Below, piece after piece: positions 18,804-27,136 of a stretch of DNA of 64,000 bases. The DNA lies in NCBI RefSeq assembly GCF_014646375.1, contig NZ_BMNI01000002.1, forward strand, positions 408,774 through 472,773, written 5' to 3'. Under the pieces are notes generated by a model that was given only the letters and a program-made list of their open reading frames with translations, searched no databases and was not told the DNA's origin. This DNA is from Nocardioides phosphati (GTDB taxonomy: Bacteria; Actinomycetota; Actinomycetes; Propionibacteriales; Nocardioidaceae). Within the stretch, counting starts at the first letter, position 1, and the number at the start of each line of letters is the position of its first letter. The translations under genes were made by a program, and so were the position numbers.

Positions 18804-19853
18804 TCAGCGGCGGTGGACCAGCAGCAGTGCGCGGTCGTCGTTGCGCGAGCCGAGCTTGTCGATCAGCCGGCGCGCGCCGTCGTCGATGCCGTTGCGGAGC
18901 AGGCGCTCACCCTGGCCCTGGAGCCGGTCGATGCCCATCGCGATGTCGCGGTTGCGGTTCTCGACGAGGCCGTCGGTGTAGAGGAGCAGCGCATCGCCCT
19001 TGCGGAGCCGGCCGGTCACCGCCGGGAAGTCGGCGTCCTCGAGGACGCCGAGCACGGTGCCACCCTCGGACGGGTGCACGGTCCAGCGCCCGGAGCCCGC
19101 GCAGCGCTGGACCGCGGGCGGGTGGCCGGCGGCCCGCAGCGCGAAGTCACCGCTGACCAGGTCGAGCGAGAGATGGATCGCGGTCGCGAAGCCCTCGTCC
19201 CAGTTCTGCCGGATCAGGTAGTCGTTGGCCGCGGGCAGGAACTCGCCCGGCGGCAGCGCGTTGAGCAGGCCGCTGAAGGCACCGGAGAGCAGCAGCGACC
19301 GGGTGCCCGCGTCCTCGCCCTTGCCCGAGACGTCGACGACGACGAGCTCGAGCCGGCGGCCGTTGCCCGGGCGCGAGGCCACGACGAAGTCACCCGCGAA
19401 CGGCGTGCCGCCCGCCGACCGCAGCGCGGTCTCGGCGTACCACTCCGACGGAAGGGCAGGGAGCATGCCCTGCGAGAGGATCCGGTCGCGCAGGTCGACG
19501 AGCATCGACTCCCCGCGCAGGCCGGTGACGCCGAGCTGCGAGCGGCGGAACGACGTCAGCAGCACCATCAGTGCCAGGGCGAAGAGCACCGCCGTGCTCA
19601 CGCCCATGCGCGCGTCGACGTCGCCGAGGCTGGCGATCACGACCAGCTCGACGCCGAGCAGGCCCACGACGTACCAGGGCAGGCGACGCGGGCCGAGCAG
19701 GTAGCTCGCGACGAAGAGCGGCAGCGCGAAGACCGAGACGCTGACCTGGGCCGGCCAGCCCGTCACCGCAGCCGCGCACAGCAGGGCGAACGCCGCGCAG
19801 AGCAGCAGCCGGATCGACTCCTGGCGTCGCCGGAAGCCGGACAGGCTGGTCAT
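18804..19853 (-). CDS. Membrane-anchored SpoIIE/PP2C-type protein serine phosphatase
   Basis: A 349-aa protein from ATG MTSLSGFRRR (an in-frame Met six codons upstream is also possible). The first ~110 residues hold about four membrane segments. The C-terminal ~220 residues are a SpoIIE-family phosphatase domain with metal-binding aspartates in FAGDFVVAS, VDVSGKGEDA and LLYTDGLVENRNR. Such proteins usually dephosphorylate anti-anti-sigma factors (STAS proteins) in partner-switching systems. No sigma, anti-sigma or STAS gene is nearby, so its target lies elsewhere. Catalytic residues appear complete. Confidence 0.88.
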   Translation of the reverse strand: MTSLSGFRRRQESIRLLLCAAFALLCAAAVTGWPAQVSVSVFALPLFVASYLLGPRRLPWYVVGLLGVELVVIASLGDVDARMGVSTAVLFALALMVLLTSFRRSQLGVTGLRGESMLVDLRDRILSQGMLPALPSEWYAETALRSAGGTPFAGDFVVASRPGNGRRLELVVVDVSGKGEDAGTRSLLLSGAFSGLLNALPPGEFLPAANDYLIRQNWDEGFATAIHLSLDLVSGDFALRAAGHPPAVQRCAGSGRWTVHPSEGGTVLGVLEDADFPAVTGRLRKGDALLLYTDGLVENRNRDIAMGIDRLQGQGERLLRNGIDDGARRLIDKLGSRNDDRALLLVHRR

Positions 19854-19904
19854 GCGGTGGGCGGTGGCCACGGGGTCCTCGGGGTCACGGGCTGGTAGGT
19901 GGGA

Positions 19905-20735
19905 TCACAGTACGGCGCGGGAGCGGTACTTCGGCTGGCAATGGGGACACCAGAAGAGATTGCGTCCCTTGAGGTCCTGGGTGCGCACCGTCGTGCCGCA
20001 GACGAGGCACGGCTGGTTGGCCCGGCGGTAGACGTAGACCTCGCCGCCGTGGTCGTCGACGCGCGGCGGGCGGCCCATCGCCTCCGGTGTGTGCTCGGGG
20101 CGGACGGTGTCGATCCGGTTGTTGCGGACACCCTCGGCCATCAGCTCCACGAGGTCGTCCCACATGGCCTGCCACTGCGACCTGCGGAGGCTGCGGCCGG
20201 GCCGCTGCGGGTCGATGCGGTGTCGGAAGAGGACCTCCGCGCGGTAGACGTTGCCGACGCCGGCGAGCACCGCCTGGTCCATCAGCAGGTCGCCGATCGA
20301 CCGCTCGCTGAGACGGATGCGGGCCCAGGCCTTGTCAGGGTCGGCGTCAGGACGCAGCGGGTCGGGGCCGAGCTGCGCCACCACGGCGGCCTTGCGGGAG
20401 GCGTCGACCAGGTCGCAGCGCGTGGCACCGCGCAGGTCGGCGTACGCCGTGGGGGTGGCCAGCCGGAGCCTGACCTGCCCGACGGGCGGCGGCGCCGGGC
20501 CGCGGCGTACGTCGAGCTTGCCGATCAGCCCGAGGTGGATGTGGACGAACCGCTCCCCCGCGAACTCGATGAAGAGGTGCTTGCCCGCCGAGTCGGCGCC
20601 GAGCAGCTCCGTGCGGTCCAGTTCCGCGGCGTCGGCGGCGAACCGGCCCTGCGGGCTGGAGACGGCGACGACCTCACCGCCGAAGGCAGCGGTGAGGTCG
20701 AGCGCGAGGCGTCGGAGGGTGTGGCCCTCGGGCAT
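19905..20735 (-). CDS. nei: Endonuclease VIII-type DNA glycosylase (Fpg/Nei family)
   Basis: Base-excision repair glycosylase/AP lyase removing oxidised bases. It has 276 aa. The mature N-terminus PEGHTL carries the catalytic Pro and Glu, and MPEGH marks the Nei side of the family rather than MutM. The helix-two-turn-helix has LLMDQAVLAGVGNVYRAE. A C-terminal zinc finger has two Cys pairs (CLVCG and CPHC). The start overlaps the rpiB stop (TGATG). The rpiB-nei pairing is also found in mycobacteria. Confidence 0.92.
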   Translation of the reverse strand: MPEGHTLRRLALDLTAAFGGEVVAVSSPQGRFAADAAELDRTELLGADSAGKHLFIEFAGERFVHIHLGLIGKLDVRRGPAPPPVGQVRLRLATPTAYADLRGATRCDLVDASRKAAVVAQLGPDPLRPDADPDKAWARIRLSERSIGDLLMDQAVLAGVGNVYRAEVLFRHRIDPQRPGRSLRRSQWQAMWDDLVELMAEGVRNNRIDTVRPEHTPEAMGRPPRVDDHGGEVYVYRRANQPCLVCGTTVRTQDLKGRNLFWCPHCQPKYRSRAVL

Positions 20736-21244
20736 CAGGCGTCGGCGGAACCCTGGAGGGCGCTCTCGGGGAGCGGCGGGAGCTCACGGGTCACCTCGTA
20801 GTCGCTCAGCATCGCGATGCGGCGCACGTGGCGCTCGTCGCCCGGGAACGGCTCGGCGAGGAAGATGCCGATGAAGCGGGTCATCTCGTCGAGGGTGTGC
20901 TGGCGGCCGCCGAGGGAGATGACGTTGGCGTCGTTGTGCTCGCGGGCGAGCTGCGCGGTGGCGTCGTTCCAAACGAGGGCGGCGCGGATGCCGATGACCT
21001 TGTTGGCGGCCATCTGCTCACCGTTGCCGGAGCCGCCGATGACGATGCCGAGGCTGTCCTGGCCGTCGGCACGCTCCGCGGCGACCGCCTCGGCCGCCCG
21101 CAGGCAGAAGACCGGGTAGTCGTCGAGGGCGTCGTAGACGAAGGGGCCGTGGTCGACCGGCTCGTAGCCGTTGTCGACCAGCCAGTTCATCAGGTGGTCC
21201 TTGAGCTCGAGGCCGGCGTGGTCGCTGCCGAGGTGAACGCGCAT
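20735..21244 (-). CDS. rpiB: Ribose-5-phosphate isomerase B
   Basis: Interconverts ribose-5-phosphate and ribulose-5-phosphate in the pentose phosphate pathway. It has 169 aa from ATG MRVHLGSDHAGLELK. SDHAG carries phosphate-site residues, and GIVIGGSGNGEQMAANK is the conserved active-site loop. Its Ser-containing GGSGNG form, with no Cys, is typical of actinobacterial RpiB. HNDANVISLGGRQHT follows. An ATG three codons upstream is less likely. Coupled to nei. Confidence 0.93.
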   Translation of the reverse strand: MRVHLGSDHAGLELKDHLMNWLVDNGYEPVDHGPFVYDALDDYPVFCLRAAEAVAAERADGQDSLGIVIGGSGNGEQMAANKVIGIRAALVWNDATAQLAREHNDANVISLGGRQHTLDEMTRFIGIFLAEPFPGDERHVRRIAMLSDYEVTRELPPLPESALQGSADA

Positions 21245-21298
21245 GGCCCCCATTCTTCCGTACGCGCGGGGCTGCGCCGACCCCGGGCCCGGGTGGTC

Positions 21299-21667
21299 TC
21301 AGGCGGTGCCGAACGGCACAGGCTCACCGTGCTCGGTGCGCAGTCGCGAGCCCTCGGGGGCCCCGAGCCGCTCGAGCTCGGCGACCAGCCTGCCCAGCGT
21401 CTTCGCACCGGCGTCGTGGAGGGAGAGGTCGAGCTGGATGAACGGCTCGCCGCCCGGCCCCTTGTGGTGCGCGGCGCCCGCGGCGGCCCCGAGCAGCTCA
21501 CCGAGGCCGGTCTGCTCGAGCCAGGCGGTGACGGGACCGGACCACGCGACCGCACCGAAGGGGTTGCCGGGATCGGCGGGGATCCGCACGACGACGAGGT
21601 GGTGCTCGCCGTGACCGTGTGCGTCGCCGCTGTCGCCGCCGCCCAGGAGGCGCCCGAGCAGCCCCAT
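21299..21667 (-). CDS. Small soluble protein of unknown function
   Basis: A 122-aa protein starting MGLLGRLLGGGDSGDAHGHG. A Gly/His-rich N-terminal linker is followed by a small alpha/beta domain (HLVVVRIPADPGNPFGAV, PFIQLDLSLHDAGAKTLG). No signal peptide or catalytic motif is seen. Its ATG overlaps the stop of the LURP-one gene upstream (TGATG), so the two are co-translated. Orthologues seem confined to related actinobacteria (impression, not searched). Confidence 0.75.
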   Translation of the reverse strand: MGLLGRLLGGGDSGDAHGHGEHHLVVVRIPADPGNPFGAVAWSGPVTAWLEQTGLGELLGAAAGAAHHKGPGGEPFIQLDLSLHDAGAKTLGRLVAELERLGAPEGSRLRTEHGEPVPFGTA

Positions 21668-22236
21668 CAGCGCGCCATGAGTGCGTCCAGCGCGACGGCG
21701 ACCGCCGCCGCGACCCGGAAGTCGACGCGCTGGTCGGGCACCGTCACGGTGTAGCGGTCGCCGACGCTCGCCCGCCGCGTGCTCGACAGCATCGGCGCGC
21801 CCTCGGCGTTCGTGAAGTCGAAGTGGATCGGCAGGAACGGCACGTCGGTGAAGCGGCGCAGCAGTGCGACGAACATCGAGCGCTCCTGGCCGGTGCCGGT
21901 GTAGCCGGGCCCCTCGAGGTGGAACGTCGAGCGCAGGAGGCTGGCGCCGAAGTCCTTGCGGAAGAAGCCGATCGGCTGGCCGGCCTCATCGGTGATGTCG
22001 TAGCCCGAGCCGAGGTCCATGACCTTGCGCGCCTTGAAGCCGAAGACCGGCCGCGTCTTCGAGGCGTCGGTGTAGAAGGTGACCTGCTCCTTGAAGGCCA
22101 TCCGCTTCTGCTCCGCGAACGCCATCAGCTCGGCGGGCTTGCCGTCGGGGCCGAGCGTGTAGATCTCGTAGCGGTTCACCATCAGGGTGAGCTTCTGCTT
22201 GAGGAGGAACTGCGGGAGGTACATCTCGGCGGTCAT
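21667..22236 (-). CDS. LURP-one-related / scramblase-fold family protein
   Basis: A 189-aa protein with the beta-barrel tubby-like pattern of this family (MYLPQFLLKQKLTLMVNRYEI at the start, then MAFKEQVTFYT, ARKVMDLGSGYDITDEAG, LPIHFDFT). The C-terminus is one hydrophobic helix (RVAAAVAVALDALMA), as in phospholipid-scramblase-like proteins. The biochemical role of the bacterial members is unclear. A TAGCGT hexamer lies 6 nt before the ATG. Divergent from the nitroreductase gene with only 37 bp between. Confidence 0.75.
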   Translation of the reverse strand: MTAEMYLPQFLLKQKLTLMVNRYEIYTLGPDGKPAELMAFAEQKRMAFKEQVTFYTDASKTRPVFGFKARKVMDLGSGYDITDEAGQPIGFFRKDFGASLLRSTFHLEGPGYTGTGQERSMFVALLRRFTDVPFLPIHFDFTNAEGAPMLSSTRRASVGDRYTVTVPDQRVDFRVAAAVAVALDALMAR

Positions 22237-22242
22237 GGGGCG

Positions 22243-22248
22243 ACGCTA
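22243..22248 (-). promoter_or_regulatory. Candidate -10 element of the LURP-one gene (leaderless)
   Basis: TAGCGT on the minus strand, 6 nt before the ATG at 22236. Confidence 0.45.
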
Positions 22249-22273
22249 GCCGGTCGCGTGTCACGATCGGCGC

Positions 22274-22948
22274 GTGACTGACGCCTTCGCGACGCTCTCG
22301 TCCCTGCTCGAGTCCCGCTGGACCTGTCGTGCCTACACCGAGGCACCGGTGCCGGAGGAGACCGTCGGGAGGCTGCTGGCCGCCGCGCAGCGCTCCGCCT
22401 CGTGGTGCAACACCCAGCCCTGGCAGGTCGAGGTCGTGTCGGGAGCCGCCCTCGCCGAGCTCCGCGAGGCGCTGCTCGCACACGTCCTGTCGGCGCCGCA
22501 GTCGCCCGACCTGGCCTGGCCCGCGGACTACCCCGACGTCTACGGCGACCGTCGCCGCGCGTGCGGCTTCCAGCTGTACGACGCCGTGGGGATCGCGCGC
22601 GAGGACAAGGACGCCCGCTTCGTGCAGATGCTGCGGAACTTCGAGTTCTTCGGCGCCCCGCACGTCGCGATCGTCCACACCCCCGCCGCCCTCGGTCCCT
22701 ACGGCGCGGTCGACGCCGGCCTGTGGCTGCAGTCCTTCCTGCTCGGCGCCGAGGCGCTCGGCCTCGGCGCGACGCCGCAGGCTGCGCTCGCCTCCTACGG
22801 TGCCTTCTTCCGCGAGTGGTTCGGGCTGGGCGAGGACCGGCTGGTGGTCTTCGGCGTCTCGTTCGGCGTCCCCGATCGCGACGCTCCGGTCAACGCCTTC
22901 CGGACCGACCGCGCAGCACTGGACGAGGCCGCCCGGTTCCACGCCTAA
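22274..22948 (+). CDS. Nitroreductase family protein
   Basis: FMN-dependent NAD(P)H oxidoreductase fold. It has 224 aa from GTG (VTDAFATLSSLLESRWTCRAY). The N-terminal SRWTCRAYTEAPVP and SASWCNTQPWQV segments contain FMN-contacting residues, and GLWLQSFLLGAEALGLGATPQ is the conserved central helix. Physiological substrates of such enzymes vary (quinones, nitro compounds, flavin); none can be assigned. It is monocistronic, between the divergent LURP-one gene and the DUF885 peptidase gene. Confidence 0.87.
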   Translation: MTDAFATLSSLLESRWTCRAYTEAPVPEETVGRLLAAAQRSASWCNTQPWQVEVVSGAALAELREALLAHVLSAPQSPDLAWPADYPDVYGDRRRACGFQLYDAVGIAREDKDARFVQMLRNFEFFGAPHVAIVHTPAALGPYGAVDAGLWLQSFLLGAEALGLGATPQAALASYGAFFREWFGLGEDRLVVFGVSFGVPDRDAPVNAFRTDRAALDEAARFHA

Positions 22949-22976
22949 CCCACTTCCTTGGCTTTGGCACATGGCT

Positions 22977-22982
22977 TAGGTT
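22977..22982 (+). promoter_or_regulatory. Candidate -10 element of the DUF885 gene
   Basis: TAGGTT lies 6 nt before the ATG (TTAGGT would give 7 nt). A TTGGCT 23-24 nt further upstream could be a weak -35. Confidence 0.45.
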
Positions 22983-22988
22983 CGGGCC

Positions 22989-24641
22989 ATGACGCGACCG
23001 ATTGACCAGCTGACCGATGCCTACGTCGACGACGTGGCGGCGCTCGACCCGCTCAGTGCCACCGCGATGGGCATCGCCGGTCACGACCACGAGCTCCCCG
23101 ACCTCTCCCCCGACGGCCACGCCGCCCGCGAGGCACTCGCGCGGACGGCCTACGCCGCCGTGGAGGCCGCCACCCCGACGGACGAGCGCGAGCAGGTCGC
23201 CAAGGACGCATTCCTCGAGCGCACCGGGCTCGAGCTCGAGATCATCGACGCGGGCCTGGCCCGCTCCGAGCTGTCGGTGATCAGCGGCTGGTCCAACGCG
23301 ATCCGCGAGTCGTTCGACCTGATGCCGACCGAGACCGCCGACGACTGGGAGAACATCGCCTCCCGCCTCGTGGCGATCCCGCAGGCCCTCGCCGACTACC
23401 GCGCCACGCTGCTCGAGGAGGCCGGCCAGGGCCGGGTCGTCGCACGCCGGCAGTACGCCGAGCACGCCGCGCAGGTCGCCGGCTGGGTGCGCAACGGCTT
23501 CTTCGCCAACCTCGTCGCGCCTGCTCCGGATGCGCTGCGTGCCGACCTGGACGGGGCCGCGGCGGCCGCAGCGTCGGCGTACGCGGAGTTCGGGAGGTTC
23601 CTCGAGAACGAGATGGCGCCGCGCGGTCGCGAGGGCGACGGGGTGGGGCGCGAGCACTACGCGCTGGCGTCGCGGCAGTTCCTCGGAGCAGCGGTCGACC
23701 TGGAGGCGACGTACGCGTGGGGCTGGGAGGAGCTGGCGCGGATCGAGGCCGACATGGCCGAGACCGCGCGCCGGATCGTGCCGGGCGGCTCGGTGGCCGA
23801 CGCCGTCGCCGCGCTGGACGCGGACCCGGAGCGCGACCTCGGCTCGCGCGAGGCGTTCGCGGCGTGGATGCAGGAGAAGTCCGACCGGATCGTGCGCGAG
23901 TTCGACGGCGTGCACTTCGACATCGACCCGGCGATCCGCCGCCTGGAGTGCCGCGTCGCCCCGGTCAACGACGGCGGCGCCTGGTACACCCCGCCCTCGG
24001 AGGACCTCTCCCGGCCGGGGACCATGTGGTTCTCCTTCACCGACGACCACAAGGTCTTCTCCACCTGGCGGGAGACGACGACCGTCTTCCACGAGGGCGT
24101 GCCCGGCCACCACCTGCAGTGCGCGCAGGCGGTCCTGCGGGCCGACCTGCTCAACCGCTGGCAGCGGCTGATGTGCTGGGTGAGCGGGCACGGCGAGGGC
24201 TGGGCGCTCTACTCGGAGCGGCTGATGGACGAGCTCGGCTTCTTCGCCGACGCCGGGGATCGCCTGGGCTTCCTCGACATGCAGGGCTTCCGTGCCGCGC
24301 GCGTGGTCGTCGACATCGGCGTCCACCTCGGCCTGACGGTGCCCCCGAACCCCTGGGACTGGCGGGTCGGCGAGACGTGGACGGCGGACCTCGTGCTCGA
24401 GTTCATGCGGGCCCACTCGCGCATGGACGACGGCTCGATCCGGCGCGAGGTCAACCGCTACCTCGGCTGGCCCGGCCAGGCCCCGTCGTACAAGGTGGGT
24501 GAGCGGATCTGGCTCGAGGCGCGGGAGCAGGCTGCGACGCGGGCTGGTGCGGCGTTCGACCTGAAGGCGTTCCACACCGCGGCGCTCGACCTCGGGTCGC
24601 TCGGGCTCGACCCGCTCAAGGCCGCGCTCGCGCGGCTCTGA
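22989..24641 (+). CDS. DUF885 family putative metallopeptidase
   Basis: A 550-aa protein, a typical length for DUF885. The zinc-binding signature HEGVPGHHLQ lies at about residue 370, and a downstream Glu in the GHGEGWALYSERLMDE segment (about 400) probably completes the site. There is no signal peptide, so the protein is cytoplasmic. The family is related to thermolysin-like/carboxypeptidase folds and is assumed to degrade peptides, but substrates are undefined. It is followed by a small membrane-protein gene 12 bp downstream, probably in the same transcript. Confidence 0.88.
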   Translation: MTRPIDQLTDAYVDDVAALDPLSATAMGIAGHDHELPDLSPDGHAAREALARTAYAAVEAATPTDEREQVAKDAFLERTGLELEIIDAGLARSELSVISGWSNAIRESFDLMPTETADDWENIASRLVAIPQALADYRATLLEEAGQGRVVARRQYAEHAAQVAGWVRNGFFANLVAPAPDALRADLDGAAAAAASAYAEFGRFLENEMAPRGREGDGVGREHYALASRQFLGAAVDLEATYAWGWEELARIEADMAETARRIVPGGSVADAVAALDADPERDLGSREAFAAWMQEKSDRIVREFDGVHFDIDPAIRRLECRVAPVNDGGAWYTPPSEDLSRPGTMWFSFTDDHKVFSTWRETTTVFHEGVPGHHLQCAQAVLRADLLNRWQRLMCWVSGHGEGWALYSERLMDELGFFADAGDRLGFLDMQGFRAARVVVDIGVHLGLTVPPNPWDWRVGETWTADLVLEFMRAHSRMDDGSIRREVNRYLGWPGQAPSYKVGERIWLEAREQAATRAGAAFDLKAFHTAALDLGSLGLDPLKAALARL

Positions 24642-24653
24642 GCCGACACCACC

Positions 24654-25031
24654 ATGCGCGCCTTCGCCCTGACCGTGCTGGCCCTGGTCTTCCTCGACGA
24701 GCTCGCCGCGATGGCGGCGTTCGGCGTGTGGGGCTGGCAGGTCGGCGGCGACCTCCGCTGGCTCCTCGCCGTGCTCGCGCCTCTCGGGGCGATGCTCACG
24801 TGGTTCTTCCTCGCCTCACCGAAGGCGAGGTACGGCGGCGGTCTGGTGCGTCCGGTCGCGAAGGTCATCGTCTTCGGACTCGCCAGCGTGGCGCTCTGGT
24901 CCGTGGGCGAGCACGGTTGGGCGGCCGCGCTGCTCGTCGGCAGCGTCGTGGTCAACACACTGGCCCAGACGCCGCCGGTGCTCCGCGTGCTGCGGGAGCT
25001 CGAGACTCAGGACGCGCGGCGTACGACCTGA
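24654..25031 (+). CDS. YrdB family (DUF2568) small membrane protein
   Basis: A 125-aa protein with four predicted membrane segments (about 3-25, 35-55, 68-85 and 88-105). The pattern is that of DUF2568: an acidic residue in the first helix (FLDELAAMAAFGVWGW) and a basic RPVAK after helix 2. Function unknown. Its 3' end overlaps the convergent gene at 25007-25657 by 25 bp. Confidence 0.78.
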   Translation: MRAFALTVLALVFLDELAAMAAFGVWGWQVGGDLRWLLAVLAPLGAMLTWFFLASPKARYGGGLVRPVAKVIVFGLASVALWSVGEHGWAAALLVGSVVVNTLAQTPPVLRVLRELETQDARRTT

Positions 25032-25657
25032 AGGTGTCGCGCCACCGCCGCGCCGGGCCGGGGTGGGGCCGGGAGCAGCCGGACCAGGCCCCAACCGGTC
25101 ACCGCCGCCTGCACGAACGCCATCACCACACCGGCCAACGCACCGTAGGCGACCGTCAGGGCGACGGGCTGGCCCTCGTGCCACAGCGGCGTCGCGATGC
25201 CGAGGAAGGCACCGAGCGCCAGCAGCCACGCACCCGCGGTCCAGAGCACCCACCTTCCGGCGTGGGGGACGTGGCGGCGCAGCTCCACCACCTGAGCGCC
25301 GCCGAGGCTGAGCAGCAGCAGAGCGCCCGCCACCGCTGCGACAGCCACCCCGGCCCACCGCGTCCCCCACGTCATCGACCACACCGCGACCCCGGCCAGC
25401 GCGTACGCCGCAACCGCGGCCGCCGACGTGAACCGCACCCATCGCCGTCGGTCGAGGCCAGGGACGAGCCGGCCGAGGACCCACGCCTGGGCAGCACCCA
25501 GGAACGCACCCTCGACCGCGCCTGCAAGCAGGAGCCCTCCCCACCCCGCCGCAGGCGCGGCGTGCGTGGTCGTGGCGCCGACGACGGCCGGGACGAGAAA
25601 TCCGGCCGCCTCCGCAGCCGTCACGGCTGCAGTCCAGCGGAGCCACGGTGTGGTCAT
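25007..25657 (-). CDS. Polytopic membrane protein of unknown function
   Basis: A 216-aa protein with about six hydrophobic segments, small loops rich in Trp and Arg, and repeated helix pairs of the form GALLLLSLGGAQV and WTAGAWLLALGAFLG. No transporter or enzyme signature is visible. A helix containing EGAFLGAAQAWVL resembles small multi-helix membrane proteins common in actinobacteria. The 3' end overlaps the YrdB gene tail to tail. Confidence 0.72.
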   Translation of the reverse strand: MTTPWLRWTAAVTAAEAAGFLVPAVVGATTTHAAPAAGWGGLLLAGAVEGAFLGAAQAWVLGRLVPGLDRRRWVRFTSAAAVAAYALAGVAVWSMTWGTRWAGVAVAAVAGALLLLSLGGAQVVELRRHVPHAGRWVLWTAGAWLLALGAFLGIATPLWHEGQPVALTVAYGALAGVVMAFVQAAVTGWGLVRLLPAPPRPGAAVARHLQVVRRAS

Positions 25658-25742
25658 GGCTCAACTACACCGTCACCGCGCCCGACGGCACAGGGCCGGA
25701 GCGCATGCCGACGCCGGGCCGAAGGACCCGGTTCGCGCTTCG

Positions 25743-26588
25743 TCAGGTCCGCCGCTCGAGCCGGTAGTGCAGTCGCACCGCCGGCGCTGACCACAGCTTC
25801 AGCGTGTGGTCGGTCCGCAGGACGCCCTCGTCGTCGACGTACAGGTGGAACGTCTCGTGGATCGGCGCGCGCGACGCGAAGGTGCGACCGCGGTCCTGGG
25901 CGACGACGTACGCACCGTTGCCGCCGAAGCGCTCCCCCGGTGAGCGGAGCCAGAGCGAACCGTCGTCGCCATGGTCGGGCCGCAGGAAGACCTGCACGTT
26001 GCCCGCCTCGAGCGGGAACGCGACGTGCACGCCCGCCCGGTCCGCGCCCGGGAGCGCGCGCACCGAATAGCAGCCGCTGAAGACGTAGTCGCCCGTTGAC
26101 CGCAACGTCCGCAGCCATCCGGCCCCGCGCTGGTTCCCGTCACCGTCCGTGATCACCGCGACCCGGCTGTCCATGCCCTGCGCGACGTCGAGCTGCCGCG
26201 TCGGGAGCGCCAGCTGGTCGAGCCGCTTGCCGAACGCGCGCGACACCAGCTCGCCCGCCGGCCAGAAGACCGGGCTCCACGCCACCCAGACCTCCATCCG
26301 CCAGTCCGAGGTGTTCTCGTAGAAGTCGCGGATCTCCGGACGGAGCTCAGCGGCGGCGAACCCGGGACCGTCGAGCTCCGCCATGTCGGCGATCAGCCCG
26401 GCACCCGGGACGTCGTCGCGGACCTCGCCGCCGTACGCCGCCGCCTCGGCCGCGAGCCAGCCGTCCCGCACGCGCGCGTGGTCGCTCGTCGGCGCCCGGA
26501 GCCACGCGTGCTCGCCGTCGAGGTCGATAGGCCGGCCCACCGCACGCCAGAACTTGCGGGTGCCGAGGTCGAGCAGGCTGAGGTCCAC
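25743..26588 (-). CDS. Unknown soluble protein, 281 aa
   Basis: Starts GTG (MDLSLLDLGTRKFWRAVGRP). Rich in aromatic residues and beta-strand pattern (WRMEVWVAWSPVFWPAGELV, GVHVAFPLEAGNVQVFLRP, ETFHLYVDDEGVLRTDHTL). No membrane segment, signal or known catalytic motif. A TAGGCT hexamer 6 nt before the GTG supports this start and a leaderless message. The family is not recognised. It stands alone between the small membrane-protein gene and a 300-bp hairpin-rich gap. Confidence 0.78.
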   Translation of the reverse strand: MDLSLLDLGTRKFWRAVGRPIDLDGEHAWLRAPTSDHARVRDGWLAAEAAAYGGEVRDDVPGAGLIADMAELDGPGFAAAELRPEIRDFYENTSDWRMEVWVAWSPVFWPAGELVSRAFGKRLDQLALPTRQLDVAQGMDSRVAVITDGDGNQRGAGWLRTLRSTGDYVFSGCYSVRALPGADRAGVHVAFPLEAGNVQVFLRPDHGDDGSLWLRSPGERFGGNGAYVVAQDRGRTFASRAPIHETFHLYVDDEGVLRTDHTLKLWSAPAVRLHYRLERRT

Positions 26589-26594
26589 GCGGGG

Positions 26595-26600
26595 AGCCTA
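26595..26600 (-). promoter_or_regulatory. Candidate -10 element of the 281-aa unknown gene
   Basis: TAGGCT on the minus strand, 6 nt before the GTG start. Confidence 0.45.
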
Positions 26601-26895
26601 GGTGGTGCTGGGTGGGGGTGGCCTGGTGGCTGCGCCGCGGCGCAGCCCTCCCTGGTTCGCTTTCGCCCGCGGCGCCCTGCGTGGTCGCCCTGGGCGCGGC
26701 GGAGGGCGAAAGCTCAACGCTCGGGCTGTGCCCCGGCTCCGTCACCACCTCGCCGCCGACGCCCGCAGAAACGCGGAGACTCCGTGCCAGATGCTGACCC
26801 AGAGTTACCGTCTTGTGGCGTCAGGCGCACGCCGTCGCAGCTCGCAACAACGGGAGGACTTTTCGTCACATGCTGACGAAAAGTCCACCGGTTCG
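26601..26895. other. Hairpin-rich non-coding gap
   Basis: About 295 bp with no convincing gene. It holds a 20-bp near-palindrome at 26628-26647 (GGCTGCGCC arms) and a 10-bp-arm inverted repeat at 26659-26713 (GCTTTCGCCC / GGGCGAAAGC). A 13-bp-arm hairpin lies at 26856-26886. The DNA from about 26760 on is noticeably less GC-rich than its surroundings. Confidence 0.6.
26856..26886 (-). terminator. Stem-loop after the metG transcription unit
   Basis: A 13-bp perfect stem (GGACTTTTCGTCA) with a CATGC loop, 9 bp past the stop of the 71-aa gene that follows metG. AT-rich for this genome. A terminator is the simplest reading, although no T-tract follows. Confidence 0.55.
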
Positions 26896-27111
26896 TCAGG
26901 GCACCGACACGAGCCACGAGACGACGAGCGCGGCTGCCCCGACGGCGACACCGATCCGGAGAGCGCGGGACCACACCGGCTCGCCACGCCTCTGCGCTGG
27001 CAGCTGACAGGTGATCAGCAGCACGGCAAGCGTCGCCGCGCGCCAGTCCCGATCACTCAGGCTGAGAACGAGGACGAGCCCGAAGAGCGCCGACAGGACC
27101 GGCGACTTCAC
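26896..27111 (-). CDS. Small membrane protein downstream of metG
   Basis: A 71-aa protein starting MKSPVLSALFGLVLVLSLSD with two or three hydrophobic segments separated by DRDWRA and RRGEPVWSR. No family recognised. It begins 25 bp after the metG stop on the same strand and ends just before a strong stem-loop, so it is probably the last gene of the metG transcript. Its short length makes it less certain than its neighbours. Confidence 0.6.
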   Translation of the reverse strand: MKSPVLSALFGLVLVLSLSDRDWRAATLAVLLITCQLPAQRRGEPVWSRALRIGVAVGAAALVVSWLVSVP

Positions 27112-27136
27112 GCGCCACGAACGCGCGAACCGGGCC

